Part shown: one piece after another, positions 1 through 8,263 of the stretch
Numbering within the stretch: the first letter of the stretch is position 1
Layout: each line of letters opens with the position of its first letter
Translations under genes and position numbers: made by a program
Notes under the pieces: model-generated
What the model was told of the DNA's origin: nothing
Seen by the model: only the letters and a program-made list of their open reading frames with translations
The model's database searches: none
From: Anaerolineales bacterium
GTDB taxonomy: Bacteria > Chloroflexota > Anaerolineae > Anaerolineales > UBA11858
NCBI GenBank assembly: GCA_028278545.1
Contig: JANQED010000152.1
Span: 1 to 64,000, forward strand
Direction: 5' to 3'
Length of the DNA stretch: 64,000 nt

Positions 1-1
1 T

Positions 2-85
2 GTTTTTGCTTACAACCAGCGTCAACTATTCAAGCGGCGTTTCCCGAACTACAACCCACCGCTCATGGATTTCTCAACACCATGA
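2..85 (+). CDS. 3' end of a gene cut by the window edge; possibly a transposase
   Basis: An open frame enters from the left edge and ends at a TGA at 83-85, giving 27 C-terminal residues that include NQRQLFKRRFPNYNPP. The aromatic, Arg-rich tail ending in Pro-Pro-Leu resembles the C-termini of some small insertion-sequence transposases, but the piece is too short for a firm family call. No second frame here looks protein-like. It could equally be the tail of an unrelated gene. Confidence 0.3.
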   Translation, partial: VFAYNQRQLFKRRFPNYNPPLMDFSTP

Positions 86-172
86 TTTTGGCCACTCCCG
101 ATGCACAATCTGCTGAGATCAATCCGATTTGTGCTAAACGAAAGGGCGGTTTGAAATATCAAATTAGCCGGA

Positions 173-439
173 CTATCTAAGGTCCAAGAGCTTATCGATC
201 TTCGGGCGGTCGAAACCGACCACAATCTTGTTGCCAATCAGTATTTGCGGTACTCCCTGCTGACCGCTCCGACGCAGCATATCACGGGCAGCGGCCTGAT
301 CGCGTGAGACATCAACAGTTTTGAAACGAACACCCTGCTGACGAAAATACTGTTTGGCCGTCTTACAATAGGAACAGGTCGGCGTGGTAAACATGATCAC
401 GCGGGGCTGTTTCTTTTTTGTACCGTTTTTTGCCATCAT
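173..439 (-). CDS. Glutaredoxin-like thiol-disulfide protein (YruB/NrdH type)
   Basis: An 88-residue cytosolic protein with a thioredoxin fold. The active site is CSYC (residues about 22-25) after a strand reading VIMFTTPTC. The cis-proline comes in GVPQILIG and the GFD motif that contacts substrates follows, which is the glutaredoxin/NrdH pattern. The N-terminal KKKQPR is an ordinary basic leader, not a signal peptide. Two adjacent ATGs (439 and 436) compete; a GGAG-like site lies just upstream. It probably reduces disulfides in partner proteins; the partner is not evident from the neighbours. Confidence 0.85.
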   Translation of the reverse strand: MMAKNGTKKKQPRVIMFTTPTCSYCKTAKQYFRQQGVRFKTVDVSRDQAAARDMLRRSGQQGVPQILIGNKIVVGFDRPKIDKLLDLR

Positions 440-489
440 GAAGCTCCAGATTTATTATTCCGTAAAGCAAGTTTTTATGCAATTAGCTC

Positions 490-563
490 CCTGAGCGGAG
501 GAGCAGAAGCGTCCTTCGACTTCACAAGTTCCGCTCAGGATGCTTCTGCTCTGAAGTCGAAGG
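490..563. repeat. Interleaved inverted modules in the gap 440-678
   Basis: Three 10-12 base modules occur in order C-A-B at 490-499, 501-512 and 513-524. Their reverse complements follow in the same order C'-A'-B' at 530-539, about 540-551 and 552-563. C and B are perfect and A has one mismatch. A normal hairpin would run C-A-B-B'-A'-C', so here each pair crosses the others. The 240-base gap holds no other feature that I can see. Confidence 0.7.
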
Positions 564-678
564 GGCAGTGATCAATTTCAGGTTGCTTTGTTTACGGTGT
601 AGTTATACCAATTCACCCCTTAGATGCGCTTTCCTTCAAAAAGGTTACCTGCCTACTTAGAAAATTCAGGGAGCGGTT

Positions 679-966
679 TCACCTGGAATCAATTTCTCTT
701 TTTTGCATGTCCCCCAAAAATTCATCTAAATTCAGGCGGCGGTAGAGCCGTACGCGCACATCCGAAGGGATAATTGGCTCTTCAGCGGTTTCGTGGTAGA
801 GATAGACCGTCTTCTTGAGCGTATCGACAACAATCTGGCAGTCTTCACAATCGGACATATGGCGCTCAAGTTCCTGGCACAGTTCAGCCGACAACTCATC
901 ATCCACGTAGTCGGACAGCGAATTGAGGAAGTGGGTGCAATTCTGATGGTGGATCATTTTCTTCAC
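679..966 (-). CDS. Anti-sigma factor with zinc finger (zf-HC2 type)
   Basis: A 95-residue protein with the HxxxCxxC zinc-binding pattern of ZAS anti-sigma factors (HMSDCEDC, near residues 36-43) and an upstream Cys/His. There is no transmembrane helix, so it is probably a soluble, redox- or metal-responsive anti-sigma factor that holds the sigma encoded just upstream. The sigma stop TGA is followed at once by a GTG start (966); an in-frame ATG at 957 is an alternative. Tight coupling points to translational linkage with the sigma gene. Confidence 0.85.
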   Translation of the reverse strand: MKKMIHHQNCTHFLNSLSDYVDDELSAELCQELERHMSDCEDCQIVVDTLKKTVYLYHETAEEPIIPSDVRVRLYRRLNLDEFLGDMQKREIDSR

Positions 967-1575
967 TCACACAGTTTGCGGCAGACGCTCTTTATAGTAG
1001 GACGTCAGCATTTCACGAAGCCGCAAGCGCGCCCGATGCAAGCGGGTTTTGACGGCAGTCTCACTGATATCCAACACCTCGGCCGTCTCTTTCGTAGAGA
1101 GGCCTTCGATATCTCGCAGGATGAAGGTCATCTTCAAATTCTCAGATAACTGGTCAACGCTTTCGTCCAGGTATCGCCGGGCCTCGTCAGACATCAGTTC
1201 CGCTTCGGGCAGGCAGCACCAATCTATAATTTGTAAGGGTTTCAGATCGTCCTCATTGTCATCTTGGCGAGGCACTTCCACCGAAATCAGGTCAGGGCGC
1301 TTGCGCCTTAAGAACATCAGGGCTTCATTGGTGACGATCCGATACAGCCAGGTAGATATCTTCGACCGGCCGTCGAATTTGGGGAATGCCTTATAAGCCT
1401 TGATGAACGTTTCCTGCAGGATGTCCTCAGCATCCTGGGGGTTTTGGAGCATTTTCATCGCCAGGCGATAGATATAACCTGAATAGGCTTCCACAACCCG
1501 TGCAAATTCAGCCTGATCCCCGTTTTGCAGTGCTTCCAGCGAAAAATCTTCTTCCAAACGAACCTGATCACTCAT
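967..1575 (-). CDS. ECF-type RNA polymerase sigma factor (RpoE-like)
   Basis: A 202-residue sigma-70 family protein with only regions 2 and 4. Region 2 contains QNPQDAEDILQETFIKAYKA and the DNA-melting stretch STWLYRIVTNEALMFLRR; region 4 contains the helix-turn-helix GLSTKETAEVLDISETAVKT followed by RLHRARLRLRE. These are typical of ECF sigmas. It forms a pair with the zinc-finger anti-sigma gene, which begins at its stop codon. The regulon is unknown; oxidative or thiol stress is a reasonable guess from the anti-sigma type and the nearby glutaredoxin, but only a guess. Confidence 0.93.
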   Translation of the reverse strand: MSDQVRLEEDFSLEALQNGDQAEFARVVEAYSGYIYRLAMKMLQNPQDAEDILQETFIKAYKAFPKFDGRSKISTWLYRIVTNEALMFLRRKRPDLISVEVPRQDDNEDDLKPLQIIDWCCLPEAELMSDEARRYLDESVDQLSENLKMTFILRDIEGLSTKETAEVLDISETAVKTRLHRARLRLREMLTSYYKERLPQTV

Positions 1576-1664
1576 TTAGATGATCCTGTATGCAAAAGGT
1601 TACAAAAACCCAATTTCGGGTCGATTCTATCATGCCCCATGCACATGATCATGGGCACAAATAG

Positions 1665-1787
1665 TTGACATCTACAACAAATAGCCATAAATACTTCGTA
1701 TGACTTAGATAACCAACCATTTATGACAAATATCCTCTGGATTTGTGATAGTACATACTGACGATCTGCCCATGATTTTCTTATACT
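1665..1787 (+). promoter_or_regulatory. Candidate tandem promoters for the acs operon
   Basis: Two sigma-70-like signals face the acs genes. P1 is TTGACA (1665-1670), 17 bases, TAAATA (1688-1693). P2 is TGACGA (1759-1764), 17 bases, TATACT (1782-1787). P2 would start transcription near 1794 and give a leader of about 240 nucleotides. The sigma gene is read the other way from the same gap, so this is a divergent control region. A 6-bp inverted pair CCCATG/CATGGG lies at 1636-1655. Confidence 0.45.
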
Positions 1788-1920
1788 AGCATCGGAGTTC
1801 GTAGGTTTTTTGGCATCGCGTAGCTAAAGACACAATTTATTAGACCCTGGAGCAAAAACGTCGTCATGAGAAGTGACTCACGTACGAACGATGACCTTGC
1901 TAACTGGCTACCTGCTGACA

Positions 1921-1965
1921 AGGGCAGAGTGGGTGTGTGGTGAACGCGCTGCGGCTCTGCCTTTT
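1921..1965 (+). terminator. Terminator-like hairpin in the acs leader
   Basis: AGGGCAGAG (1921-1929) can pair with CTCTGCCTT (1955-1963), nine pairs including one G-U, followed by TTTT and a second T-run. It lies inside the untranslated leader, 70 bases before the first gene, so it could act as an attenuator. The leader from 1794 on looks structured, but I could not match it to a known riboswitch class. Confidence 0.45.
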
Positions 1966-2037
1966 GGCTTTTAAACCTCCCTCCCCGGCAATAGAAACTG
2001 TATACCTTAGCTTACCCAATAATAAGGAGGATTTCCT

Positions 2038-2430
2038 ATGACTGTTTTAACGATTGATCTGCCGGCTATGTACGGTGATCATCACGTCACCGAAGTCAGG
2101 CGCATCTTGCTTGGCTTAGATGGCGTGGATGAGGTGTACGCCAGCAGCGGATTCCGCGCGGCGGAGATCACCTACAACTCCAAGAAGATCAAAAAAGCCG
2201 AGATCACCGCCAAACTTGAAGAAGCGGGCTACCTCGGCGAGCTACCCATCCCAGAAGAAACTGACATACCCGCCAACGAGGCCAATGGGAAAGGGGCATT
2301 CTTCCGGCACACAGAAGCCTATGCCCAAACCGGCGAAGTGGTCAGTTTTAGTCAAGAAATCGGGCTTAGCGGACGCGCCCTTTGGCCCTGCCCAGGGATG
2401 GAACCAATTAGAGGTATGGACGAGGAGTAA
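2038..2430 (+). CDS. HMA-fold-like small protein at the head of the acs operon
   Basis: A 130-residue protein whose first 75 residues resemble a heavy-metal-associated domain (beta-alpha-beta-beta-alpha-beta, with the LxGVDEVYASSGFRAAEITY and AGYLGE patterns). The usual MxCxxC metal site is missing: the corresponding loop is AMYGDHH, so any metal would be held by Met/His. The second half is low in structure and ends with WPCPGMEP. A strong AAGGAGG site precedes the ATG, and the CODH gene follows after 3 bases. A role in metal handling for CODH/ACS is an inference from position only. Confidence 0.7.
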   Translation: MTVLTIDLPAMYGDHHVTEVRRILLGLDGVDEVYASSGFRAAEITYNSKKIKKAEITAKLEEAGYLGELPIPEETDIPANEANGKGAFFRHTEAYAQTGEVVSFSQEIGLSGRALWPCPGMEPIRGMDEE

Positions 2431-2433
2431 CTC

Positions 2434-4455
2434 ATGGCGAAGAAAAAACGAACCCCCCAAGAGCACAGCGTGGATCCTGCCGCACAAGAAATGCTGATCC
2501 GGGCCGAGGAGATGGGCATTGGCACCGCATTTACACGCGCCGATGACATGTCCCCCTGCAATATCGGCTCCGCCGGCATGTGCTGCAAAATCTGCGGAAT
2601 GGGCCCATGCCGCCTGACGAAAGACGGTCAGACCGGCGTCTGCGGCGCTACCATCGACACCATCCAGGCCCGCAACCTGATCCGAGCTATCTCGGCTGGC
2701 GCGGCGGCACACTCTGATCACGGCCGTGATATGGCCTTCACCCTGAAAGCCACCGCCAACGGCGAGGCCGAGGGCTACATCATCCGCGACGTCGCCAAAC
2801 TGCGCAACGTCGCTGCGTATTACGATATCGAGATCGAAGGCCGCTCTCCCGAGGAGATCGCCGACGAACTGGCTGATCTTTATATCGATCAATTCGGCCA
2901 ACAGAAAGGTGATATCGTCCCGATAAGCCGGGCTCCTGAGAAGCGCAAAAAACTTTGGGAGAAGCAAGGCGTTATACCCCGCGGCATAGATCGAGAAGTC
3001 GTCGAAGCCCTGCACCGCACCCATATCGGTGATGATCAAGACCCCGAACACATCCTGCAACACGCCATTCGCGCCTCGCTGTCTGATGGTTGGGGCGGCA
3101 GCCTGATCGCTACCGATGTCTCCGATATCCTCTTCGGGACGCCGGCCCCCATCTTGGGTCAGGCCAACCTGGGTGTACTCAAAGAGGACATGGTCAACGT
3201 GATCGTGCACGGTCACGAGCCCACCCTCAGCCAGATGATCGTGGCCGCCTCCCAAACCCCTGAGATCATCGAATATGCCAAAAAAGCGGGGGCAAAAGGC
3301 GTACAGCTCTCCGGTATCTGCTGCACGGCCAACGAAATCCTCATGCGCCAGGGTGTCCCGGCAGCGGGCAACTTCTTGCAACAAGAGCTATCCATCCTGA
3401 CCGGTGCGGTGGAGGCCATGGTGGTGGACGTACAGTGCATCATGCAGGCCCTGGTGGGGCTGGCCGAGAACTTCCACACCAAGATCATCACCACCTCCCC
3501 TAAGGTGAAGATCAAAGGCGCAACTCACATCGAGTTCGACGAGCACAAAGCCCTGACCATCGCCAAGAATATCCTCAAAGAAGCCATCGATAACTTCCAG
3601 AACCGCGGCAAAACCCAAATCCCCGATGTGAAGGAAGATCTGATCCCAGGCTTCTCGCACGAATATATCAACTACATGCTGGGCGGCTCTTACCGGGCTT
3701 CATTCCGCCCGCTCAACGATGCCATCATGTCTGGACGCATCCGCGGCGTGGCCGCCATCGTGGGCTGCAACAATCCCCGCAGCCAACACGATTACCTGCA
3801 CACTTACGTCACCAAAGAACTGCTCAAGCAGGACGTGCTGATCGTAGAGACCGGTTGCGGCGCGATTGCCAGCGCCAAACTGGGCCTGCTGCTCGGCGAG
3901 GCCGGTTTAGATCAAGTAGGCCCCGGCTTGCAGGAAGTCTGTGAGGCCATCGGCATCCCGCCGGTGCTGCACATGGGTTCTTGCGTGGACAACACCCGCA
4001 TCCTGACCGTGCTCACGCAGGTTGTCGAGGAGGGCGGCCTGGGCGACGACATCGACCAGGTCCCCGCGGTCGGGCTGGCCCCCGAGTGGATGAGCGAAAA
4101 AGCGCTTTCCATCGCCACCTACTGCGTGGCCTCCGGTGCTTACGTCATTTTCGGTGGCGCATCACCGGTCAGCGGCATGCCCGACAGGGTCTCTGACAGC
4201 GATATTGTCTTGAATTACATCAGTCAGGGGTGGGAAGAGATCTACGGCGGCAAGCTGGAGTTCATCCCCGACCCCGACGAGATGATCCAAGCCACCCTGG
4301 CCCACATTGACAAGAAACGAGCTGATCTCGGTCTGCCCGAGTACGACCCGGATCGTTTTGGTGAAAGTGGAGATGCCCGCATGCACGAGTTAGAAGCATT
4401 GCCGCTTTCAGAGCGTAAAGAGGCCATTTACGGTCTGCCGGTAGCGGGAGACTGA
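2434..4455 (+). CDS. acsA: Carbon monoxide dehydrogenase catalytic subunit
   Basis: A 673-residue Ni-Fe-S enzyme of the CooS/AcsA family that interconverts CO and CO2 and feeds CO to acetyl-CoA synthase. The N-terminal B/D-cluster cysteines are in PCNIGSAGMCCKICGMGPCR (C42, C50, C51, C54, C59, with C70). The C-cluster ligands are all present: H261 in VHGHEP, C296 in GICCTAN, C335 in VDVQC, C445 in GCNNPR, C475 in TGCGA and C517 in MGSCVDN. Length and motifs match bacterial monofunctional CODH. It lies between the HMA-like gene and acsB. Confidence 0.98.
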   Translation: MAKKKRTPQEHSVDPAAQEMLIRAEEMGIGTAFTRADDMSPCNIGSAGMCCKICGMGPCRLTKDGQTGVCGATIDTIQARNLIRAISAGAAAHSDHGRDMAFTLKATANGEAEGYIIRDVAKLRNVAAYYDIEIEGRSPEEIADELADLYIDQFGQQKGDIVPISRAPEKRKKLWEKQGVIPRGIDREVVEALHRTHIGDDQDPEHILQHAIRASLSDGWGGSLIATDVSDILFGTPAPILGQANLGVLKEDMVNVIVHGHEPTLSQMIVAASQTPEIIEYAKKAGAKGVQLSGICCTANEILMRQGVPAAGNFLQQELSILTGAVEAMVVDVQCIMQALVGLAENFHTKIITTSPKVKIKGATHIEFDEHKALTIAKNILKEAIDNFQNRGKTQIPDVKEDLIPGFSHEYINYMLGGSYRASFRPLNDAIMSGRIRGVAAIVGCNNPRSQHDYLHTYVTKELLKQDVLIVETGCGAIASAKLGLLLGEAGLDQVGPGLQEVCEAIGIPPVLHMGSCVDNTRILTVLTQVVEEGGLGDDIDQVPAVGLAPEWMSEKALSIATYCVASGAYVIFGGASPVSGMPDRVSDSDIVLNYISQGWEEIYGGKLEFIPDPDEMIQATLAHIDKKRADLGLPEYDPDRFGESGDARMHELEALPLSERKEAIYGLPVAGD

Positions 4456-4470
4456 TCAGTATGCAGTAAA

Positions 4471-4511
4471 CAGTCATCAGCGAACGGCGGGGTTCCGAAG
4501 GCTGATGACTG
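4471..4511 (+). repeat. Intercistronic hairpin acsA-acsB
   Basis: CAGTCATCAGC (4471-4481) and GCTGATGACTG (4501-4511) are perfect 11-bp inverted arms around a 19-base loop. The ribosome site TGGAGG for acsB follows directly. There is no T-run, so it is not a classical terminator; it may protect or punctuate the mRNA. It is the first of several hairpins between acs genes. Confidence 0.8.
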
Positions 4512-4527
4512 AAAACTGGAGGTACAC

Positions 4528-7500
4528 ATGTCAAAGTACATTGCAACACGGGCCATTCGTGGCTCTAACGCCCTGGTGATGGAAGCAGAGCTTATGCTCG
4601 AACGGGCGCTCAAGGAAAAAGGCCCTGATACCGTGGTCGAGTTTCCCAATACGGCCTACTACCTGCCGACGATCTACGGTATGACAGGCCTGGAAGTGAC
4701 CACCTTGGGGCAAATCCAGGAAGCGCTGGATCATGCCCGGGCGCTGCTCCACCCCATCCCCTCAGAAAACAAGTGGACGCCCTACCTGGGGGAGACCCTG
4801 GATAGTGGCATGGCCACCCTGCTGGCTGCCGAAGTCATCGAAGCCATACGCTTCATCTACGGTTTGCAGCCCGAACCTTTCCCCGGCATCGAACTGGCCG
4901 GCGGCACTGCCTACCCCGAGCTGGACAACGGTGGAGGCCTGGCCAACCACCTCAACGGCCCCATCGACGACATCCAACTGCGCTCCTGGGGCATCCAATT
5001 GGTTGATGGGCGCATGCCTGGCTTTGCCGCCATCGTTGGGGCGGCCAAATCCAACGAAGTCGCCGTAAAGATCGTGCGCGAACTCCAACAACGCAACATC
5101 CTGGTCTTCCTGGCTGGCAATGTCAACGGACGCAGCATCATCCACCAGCTCCAGGAAGAGGGTGTTGAGCTAGGTTACGACACCTACACGATCCCCTTCG
5201 GCACCGACACCCTCAGCGCCATCTACGCGCTGGGCTTTGCCACCCGTTCGGCGCTGACCTTCGGAGGCATCGACGCCGGCCAGGCGCGCGACATCCTGAT
5301 CTATAACAAGAAGCGCGTCTTCGCTTTCGTGCTGGCCCTGGGCGAGGTCGATGACCTCAAATACGCTGCCGCAGCGGGGGCGATCAACTACGGCTTCCCG
5401 GTCATCGCCGACACCGTCATCCCCGAGATCCTGCCTACCGGCGTCACCGACTACGAACACGTCATCTCCATGCCTTTCGAGCAAATCAGCGGCGCAGATG
5501 ACCTCGAACGTGCCGAACGCCTGGTGCAGAAGTGCATCGAAGTGCGCGGCGTCAAGATCAAGATGACCGAGGTCCCCGTCCCCATCCCTTATGGCTCGGC
5601 CTTCGAAGGCGAAGTCGTCCGCAAGGCCGATATGCGCGTTGAATTCGGCGGCAAGAACTCGCGCTGCTTCGAATACCTGCGCATGATGGACATGGACGAG
5701 GTCACCGACGGTGTTATCGAGGTCGTCGGGCCTAACTTCGACGAAGTCGAAGACCAGGGCTCCATGGATATGGGCATCGTCGTCGACGTGGCCGGACGCA
5801 AAATGCAGGAAGACTTCGAGCCGGTGCTCGAACGCCAGATCCACTATTTTGTCAACGGTGGCTCAGGGTTGCAGCACATCGGCCAGCGCGATATCACCTG
5901 GATCCGCATCTCCCGCGAAGCCGTCGAGAAAGGCTTTGTATTGGAAGACTTCGGCAAGGTCCTGCACGCGCGCTTACATGCCGAATTCGGTGCAGTGCTG
6001 GATAAAGTACGCGTCACCATTTACACCGATCCCGCCGAAGTAGAGAAATGGCTGGAGCAGGCCCGCGAAGCCTACGACTACCGCAACAAGCGCCTGGCCG
6101 ACCTGACCGACAACGCCGTTGAGGAATTCTATTCCTGCACCCTGTGTCAATCCTTCGCCCCCAACCACGTCTGCATCGTCAGCCCCGAACGCCTGGGGCT
6201 GTGTGGTGCCTACAACTGGCTGGACTGCAAGGCCTCCTACAACATCAATCCTACCGGTCCCAACCAGCCCATCGAGCTGGGCAAACTGCTCGACCCCGAG
6301 ATCGGTTACTGGACCGGCACCCTGGACTACTCAAAAGTAGGCTCCCATGGCGTCGTCGAGGATGTATCCATGTACTCCATCATGGAGAACCCCATGACCG
6401 CCTGCGGCTGCTTCGAGTGCATTGTTATGTACATCCCTGAGGTCGAAGGGGTCTTTATCGTCAGCCGAGAAGATACCGGCATGACCCCCATGGGGATGAA
6501 ATTCAGCACGCTGGCCGGAATGGCCGGCGGTGGGGTGCAAACTCCCGGCGTGATGGGTGTGGGTAAATTCTACCTGGTAAGCCCCAAGTTCATCTCCGCC
6601 GATGGCGGTTTCAAGCGTGTGGTCTGGATGAGCGCCAACCTCAAAGAGAGCATGGCGGCTGAATTCCAGGCTGTGGCCGAACGAGAGGGCATCCCTGACT
6701 TGATCGAGCGCATCGCCGACAGCAACCATGTCACCACCGTCGAGGAACTGGTCGCCTGGGTCAAAGAGAAAGATCACCCCGTGCTGGATATGGGCCCCAT
6801 GGTAGCCAAATCTGCCCGGGTAGCTGATGCCGATGATGTCATCGCTCAGGCGGAAGCCGTTGTTGAAGCGGCTGCTGCAAAGGAAGAGACCCCTGCTCCC
6901 GAGCCGGAGGTCCCCGCGCCGGTTGAGGCTGCCCCTGCTCCCGAACCACCTGCCGCCCCCCTGGCAGCGCCTGAAGCGCCCCCTGCACCCCCGACCCCCA
7001 GCGTTCCCGCGCTCGCCGGGTCCGTTGAGCAGCGTGTCGAACGCCTGGAGCGCGCCGTCACCACCTTGATCGGCTCGTTGGTTGGTGCCCTGGCTGAAAT
7101 TGGCGAGGTAGACGTCTCCCAGGTAGCTGTACCAACACCGGCAGCGGTAGCACTACCCACCCCCGAGGTCGCGCCGGTCGTCCCCCCACCATCCCCCATC
7201 ATCGAAGATAAAGAATGGCTGCCCGAGGGCACAAAGACGGAGATCGCCAAAGAGAAGTGGTCTGGCACGGTGCGTGAAATCACCATCGGCGCTACGGCTG
7301 CCGAAGGCGGCACCCGCACCAAGACCATCACCATCGGCGGTGAAACAGCGATGCCCTTCATGGAATTCGAAGGCCAGATGCCCCATGCGCCTGTTGTGGC
7401 TGTCGAAATCAGCGACCGCCGTCCTGACGACTGGTCAGACCTGCTCATCGAGAAATGGGGCGATGCCGTCAATGATCCCGGTGAGTGGGCCAAGGCCGCC

Positions 7501-8196
7501 GAAGCCGCAGGCGCTGACCTGATCTTGCTGACCCTATCCCTCACCGACGCCGAAGGCAATCCCAACACCCCTGAGGCGGCCGTCGCCGCGGTCAAGAAAG
7601 TGTTGGCTGCCACCGGTTTGCCGGTAGCCGTCTTTGGCCCCGGCCAGGCCGATGTGGACAACGAACTGATCGTGCCCGTGGCGGACGCCTGCAAAGGGGA
7701 ACGGCTGCTGCTCGGCATCTGCGAAGACAAGAACTACCGCACCATCGTGGCGGCCGCGCTGGCTAACGACCATGTGATCAACGCCCGCACAGCCATGGAT
7801 GTCAACCTGGCCAAGCAGCTTAACATCCTCATCAGCGATATGGGCCTGCCCCTGGATCGTGTCGTCATGGACCCGACCACCGGCGCCCTGGGCTACGGTT
7901 TCGAATATGGCTACTCCGTGATAGAGCGCCTGCGCTTAGCCGCCCTCCAGGGAGACAGCATGACCCAAATGCCCATGTTGGTCACCGCCGGCGAAGAATG
8001 CTGGAAGACCAAAGAAGCCAAGGTCGGCACGGACGTTCCCGAAGAATGGGGGGATTGGCTCGAACGAGCAATCACCTGGGAAACGTTGACCTCAGTCATG
8101 CTGATCGAATCCGGTGCCGACATCGTGGTGGTACGCCACCCGGAGAGCCTGCGCCGCACGCACGAGGCTATTGAGGATTTGATGGGAGAGAACTAA
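4528..8196 (+). CDS. acsB: Acetyl-CoA synthase fused to corrinoid protein small subunit (AcsB-AcsD)
   Basis: A 1222-residue fusion. Residues 1 to about 765 are acetyl-CoA synthase: A-cluster cysteines C537 and C540 in CTLCQSF, further Cys in NHVC and LGLCG, and the C626-G-C628 motif that binds the distal nickel. Residues about 775-890 are a Pro/Ala-rich linker with a short predicted amphipathic helix (about 833-862). Residues about 892-1222 are the TIM-barrel small (delta) subunit of the corrinoid iron-sulfur protein, with DRVVMDPTTGALGYGFEYGYS. In Moorella these are separate genes. The fusion would tether the methyl donor to the synthase. No separate acsD is present in the window, which supports the reading. 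Confidence 0.96.
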   Translation: MSKYIATRAIRGSNALVMEAELMLERALKEKGPDTVVEFPNTAYYLPTIYGMTGLEVTTLGQIQEALDHARALLHPIPSENKWTPYLGETLDSGMATLLAAEVIEAIRFIYGLQPEPFPGIELAGGTAYPELDNGGGLANHLNGPIDDIQLRSWGIQLVDGRMPGFAAIVGAAKSNEVAVKIVRELQQRNILVFLAGNVNGRSIIHQLQEEGVELGYDTYTIPFGTDTLSAIYALGFATRSALTFGGIDAGQARDILIYNKKRVFAFVLALGEVDDLKYAAAAGAINYGFPVIADTVIPEILPTGVTDYEHVISMPFEQISGADDLERAERLVQKCIEVRGVKIKMTEVPVPIPYGSAFEGEVVRKADMRVEFGGKNSRCFEYLRMMDMDEVTDGVIEVVGPNFDEVEDQGSMDMGIVVDVAGRKMQEDFEPVLERQIHYFVNGGSGLQHIGQRDITWIRISREAVEKGFVLEDFGKVLHARLHAEFGAVLDKVRVTIYTDPAEVEKWLEQAREAYDYRNKRLADLTDNAVEEFYSCTLCQSFAPNHVCIVSPERLGLCGAYNWLDCKASYNINPTGPNQPIELGKLLDPEIGYWTGTLDYSKVGSHGVVEDVSMYSIMENPMTACGCFECIVMYIPEVEGVFIVSREDTGMTPMGMKFSTLAGMAGGGVQTPGVMGVGKFYLVSPKFISADGGFKRVVWMSANLKESMAAEFQAVAEREGIPDLIERIADSNHVTTVEELVAWVKEKDHPVLDMGPMVAKSARVADADDVIAQAEAVVEAAAAKEETPAPEPEVPAPVEAAPAPEPPAAPLAAPEAPPAPPTPSVPALAGSVEQRVERLERAVTTLIGSLVGALAEIGEVDVSQVAVPTPAAVALPTPEVAPVVPPPSPIIEDKEWLPEGTKTEIAKEKWSGTVREITIGATAAEGGTRTKTITIGGETAMPFMEFEGQMPHAPVVAVEISDRRPDDWSDLLIEKWGDAVNDPGEWAKAAEAAGADLILLTLSLTDAEGNPNTPEAAVAAVKKVLAATGLPVAVFGPGQADVDNELIVPVADACKGERLLLGICEDKNYRTIVAAALANDHVINARTAMDVNLAKQLNILISDMGLPLDRVVMDPTTGALGYGFEYGYSVIERLRLAALQGDSMTQMPMLVTAGEECWKTKEAKVGTDVPEEWGDWLERAITWETLTSVMLIESGADIVVVRHPESLRRTHEAIEDLMGEN

Positions 8197-8204
8197 AGCG
8201 TGAA

Positions 8205-8239
8205 GCGGAGAGCGATGTATTTCTCTATACGCTCTCCGC
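8205..8239 (+). repeat. Intercistronic hairpin acsB-acsC
   Basis: GCGGAGAGCG (8205-8214) pairs perfectly with CGCTCTCCGC (8230-8239); flanking AGCG and CGCT extend the stem imperfectly. No T-run follows. It fills most of the 67-base gap before acsC. Confidence 0.8.
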
Positions 8240-8263
8240 TCACCGCTACACGGAGACAAAAAC

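Noticed and set aside
2242-3384. 380-codon open frame on the minus strand
   Set aside because: It lies antisense to the CODH gene, which has all catalytic residues. Long antisense frames are common in GC-rich genes, and the translation has no family features.
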